Below, in pieces: positions 63,558 through 64,000 of a DNA stretch of 64,000 bases. The stretch is from contig JAGIAH010000007.1 of NCBI GenBank assembly GCA_017744915.1, positions 149,180 to 213,179 of the forward strand, read 5' to 3'. The notes under the pieces are model-generated. The model was not told the origin of the DNA. It saw only the letters and a program-made list of their open reading frames with translations, and did no database searches. The position numbers and the translations under genes were made by a program. How positions within the stretch are numbered: the stretch's first letter is position 1; each line of letters begins with the position of its first letter. The DNA comes from Agrobacterium tumefaciens (GTDB taxonomy: Bacteria > Pseudomonadota > Alphaproteobacteria > Rhizobiales > Rhizobiaceae).

Positions 63558-64000
63558 ATGAATATTTCCAGATTTTTTGTCGACCGGCCGGTATTCGCTG
63601 GCGTGTTGTCGATCCTGATCGTGGTGGCAGGCCTACTCGGCATGCGCGCCCTGCCGATTTCCGAATATCCGGAAGTCGTTCCGCCATCCGTCGTCGTCCG
63701 TGCCACCTATCCCGGCGCGAACCCGACCGTTATTGCCGAAACCGTCGCGACACCGCTTGAAGAACAGATCAATGGCGTCGAGGACATGCTTTATATGGCG
63801 AGCCAGGCGACATCGGACGGCGTGCTGACGCTGACCGTCACCTTCAAGCTCGGCACCGATCCCGACAAGGCGCAGCAGCTGGTACAGAACCGCGTGTCGC
63901 AGGCCGAACCGCGCCTGCCTTCGGAAGTGCGCGCGCTCGGCATCACCACCGTCAAGAGCTCGCCCGACTTCATCATGGTCGTCAACCTCGTGTCGAAGAC
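63558..64000 (+). CDS. RND efflux pump permease (AcrB/MexB-like), 3' end outside window
   Basis: The first 147 codons: MNISRFFVDRPVFAGVLSIL is the first membrane helix, followed by the porter-domain start LPISEYPEVVPPSVVVRATY, PGANPTVIAETVATPLEEQI and NGVEDMLYMASQATSDGVLT. These are diagnostic of hydrophobe/amphiphile efflux RND pumps. It is 130 bp downstream of the adaptor gene and cut by the window end. The frame has no stop in the window. Confidence 0.95.
   Translation, partial: MNISRFFVDRPVFAGVLSILIVVAGLLGMRALPISEYPEVVPPSVVVRATYPGANPTVIAETVATPLEEQINGVEDMLYMASQATSDGVLTLTVTFKLGTDPDKAQQLVQNRVSQAEPRLPSEVRALGITTVKSSPDFIMVVNLVSK

Overview
The window is a GC-rich, densely coding stretch of an alphaproteobacterial chromosome. 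The gene set points to the Agrobacterium/Rhizobium group: a CtrA/SciP/ChpT cell-cycle module, an RpoH heat-shock sigma factor beside rluD, an EipA-type envelope protein, a Bra/Liv-type amino-acid ABC operon, an Irr-type iron box and RIME-like palindromic intergenic repeats. From memory the order resembles the main circular chromosome of Agrobacterium fabrum around ctrA; this was not checked against a database. There are no insertion sequences, no CRISPR array and no prophage block, and one tRNA gene (tRNA-Gly, anticodon GCC).

Layout. 0-4 kb: the 3' part of a membrane hybrid histidine kinase with a permease-like module and an eight-cysteine cluster, its LuxR-type response regulator, and a small P-loop ATPase. 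4-10.6 kb (minus strand): a polysaccharide deacetylase, then a branched-chain/general amino-acid ABC operon in the order livH-livM-livG-livF-small membrane protein-livK. 10.9-13.1 kb: a CysQ-like phosphatase and a DUF2793 protein. 13.3-19.5 kb: the cell-cycle region with sciP, a FliJ-like gene, ctrA and chpT, mixed with acetyltransferases and a hydrolase whose signal peptide is out of frame. 19.8-30.4 kb: eipA, a coiled-coil membrane protein, a SpoU methyltransferase, rluD, a SAM methyltransferase, rpoH, a large acidic membrane protein and purA. 30.6-38.4 kb: an EamA transporter, a degenerate transglutaminase-like protein, a lipoprotein lytic transglycosylase, a ring-cleaving dioxygenase with a carboxylesterase (MhqO/MhqD-like), a siderophore-interacting reductase, ung and gloA. 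38.4-42.2 kb: haem uptake (hmuTUV) divergent from haem degradation and trafficking genes (HmuQ-like, HutX). 42.5-44.3 kb: a YbaY/META protein and purU. 44.4-52 kb: a tricarboxylate-type transporter (tctCBA), its two-component system (tctDE), a lone ABC-type binding protein and an alpha/beta hydrolase. 52.7-57.1 kb: a siderophore ABC transporter preceded by a near-consensus Irr box, then dps. 57.2-64 kb: tRNA-Gly, a chemotaxis receptor, a LysR regulator, a hydrolase-like protein lacking its catalytic serine, and an RND efflux pump running off the end.

Together. Two themes stand out. The first is cell-cycle control: SciP represses CtrA-dependent transcription and ChpT passes phosphate to CtrA, and all three genes lie within 6.3 kb, with CtrA-like boxes and GANTC methylation sites in the intergenic DNA. 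The second is iron: haem uptake and degradation, a ferric-siderophore reductase, siderophore import and Dps. Three families of palindromic repeats, and a few longer perfect inverted repeats, occupy many of the intergenic gaps.
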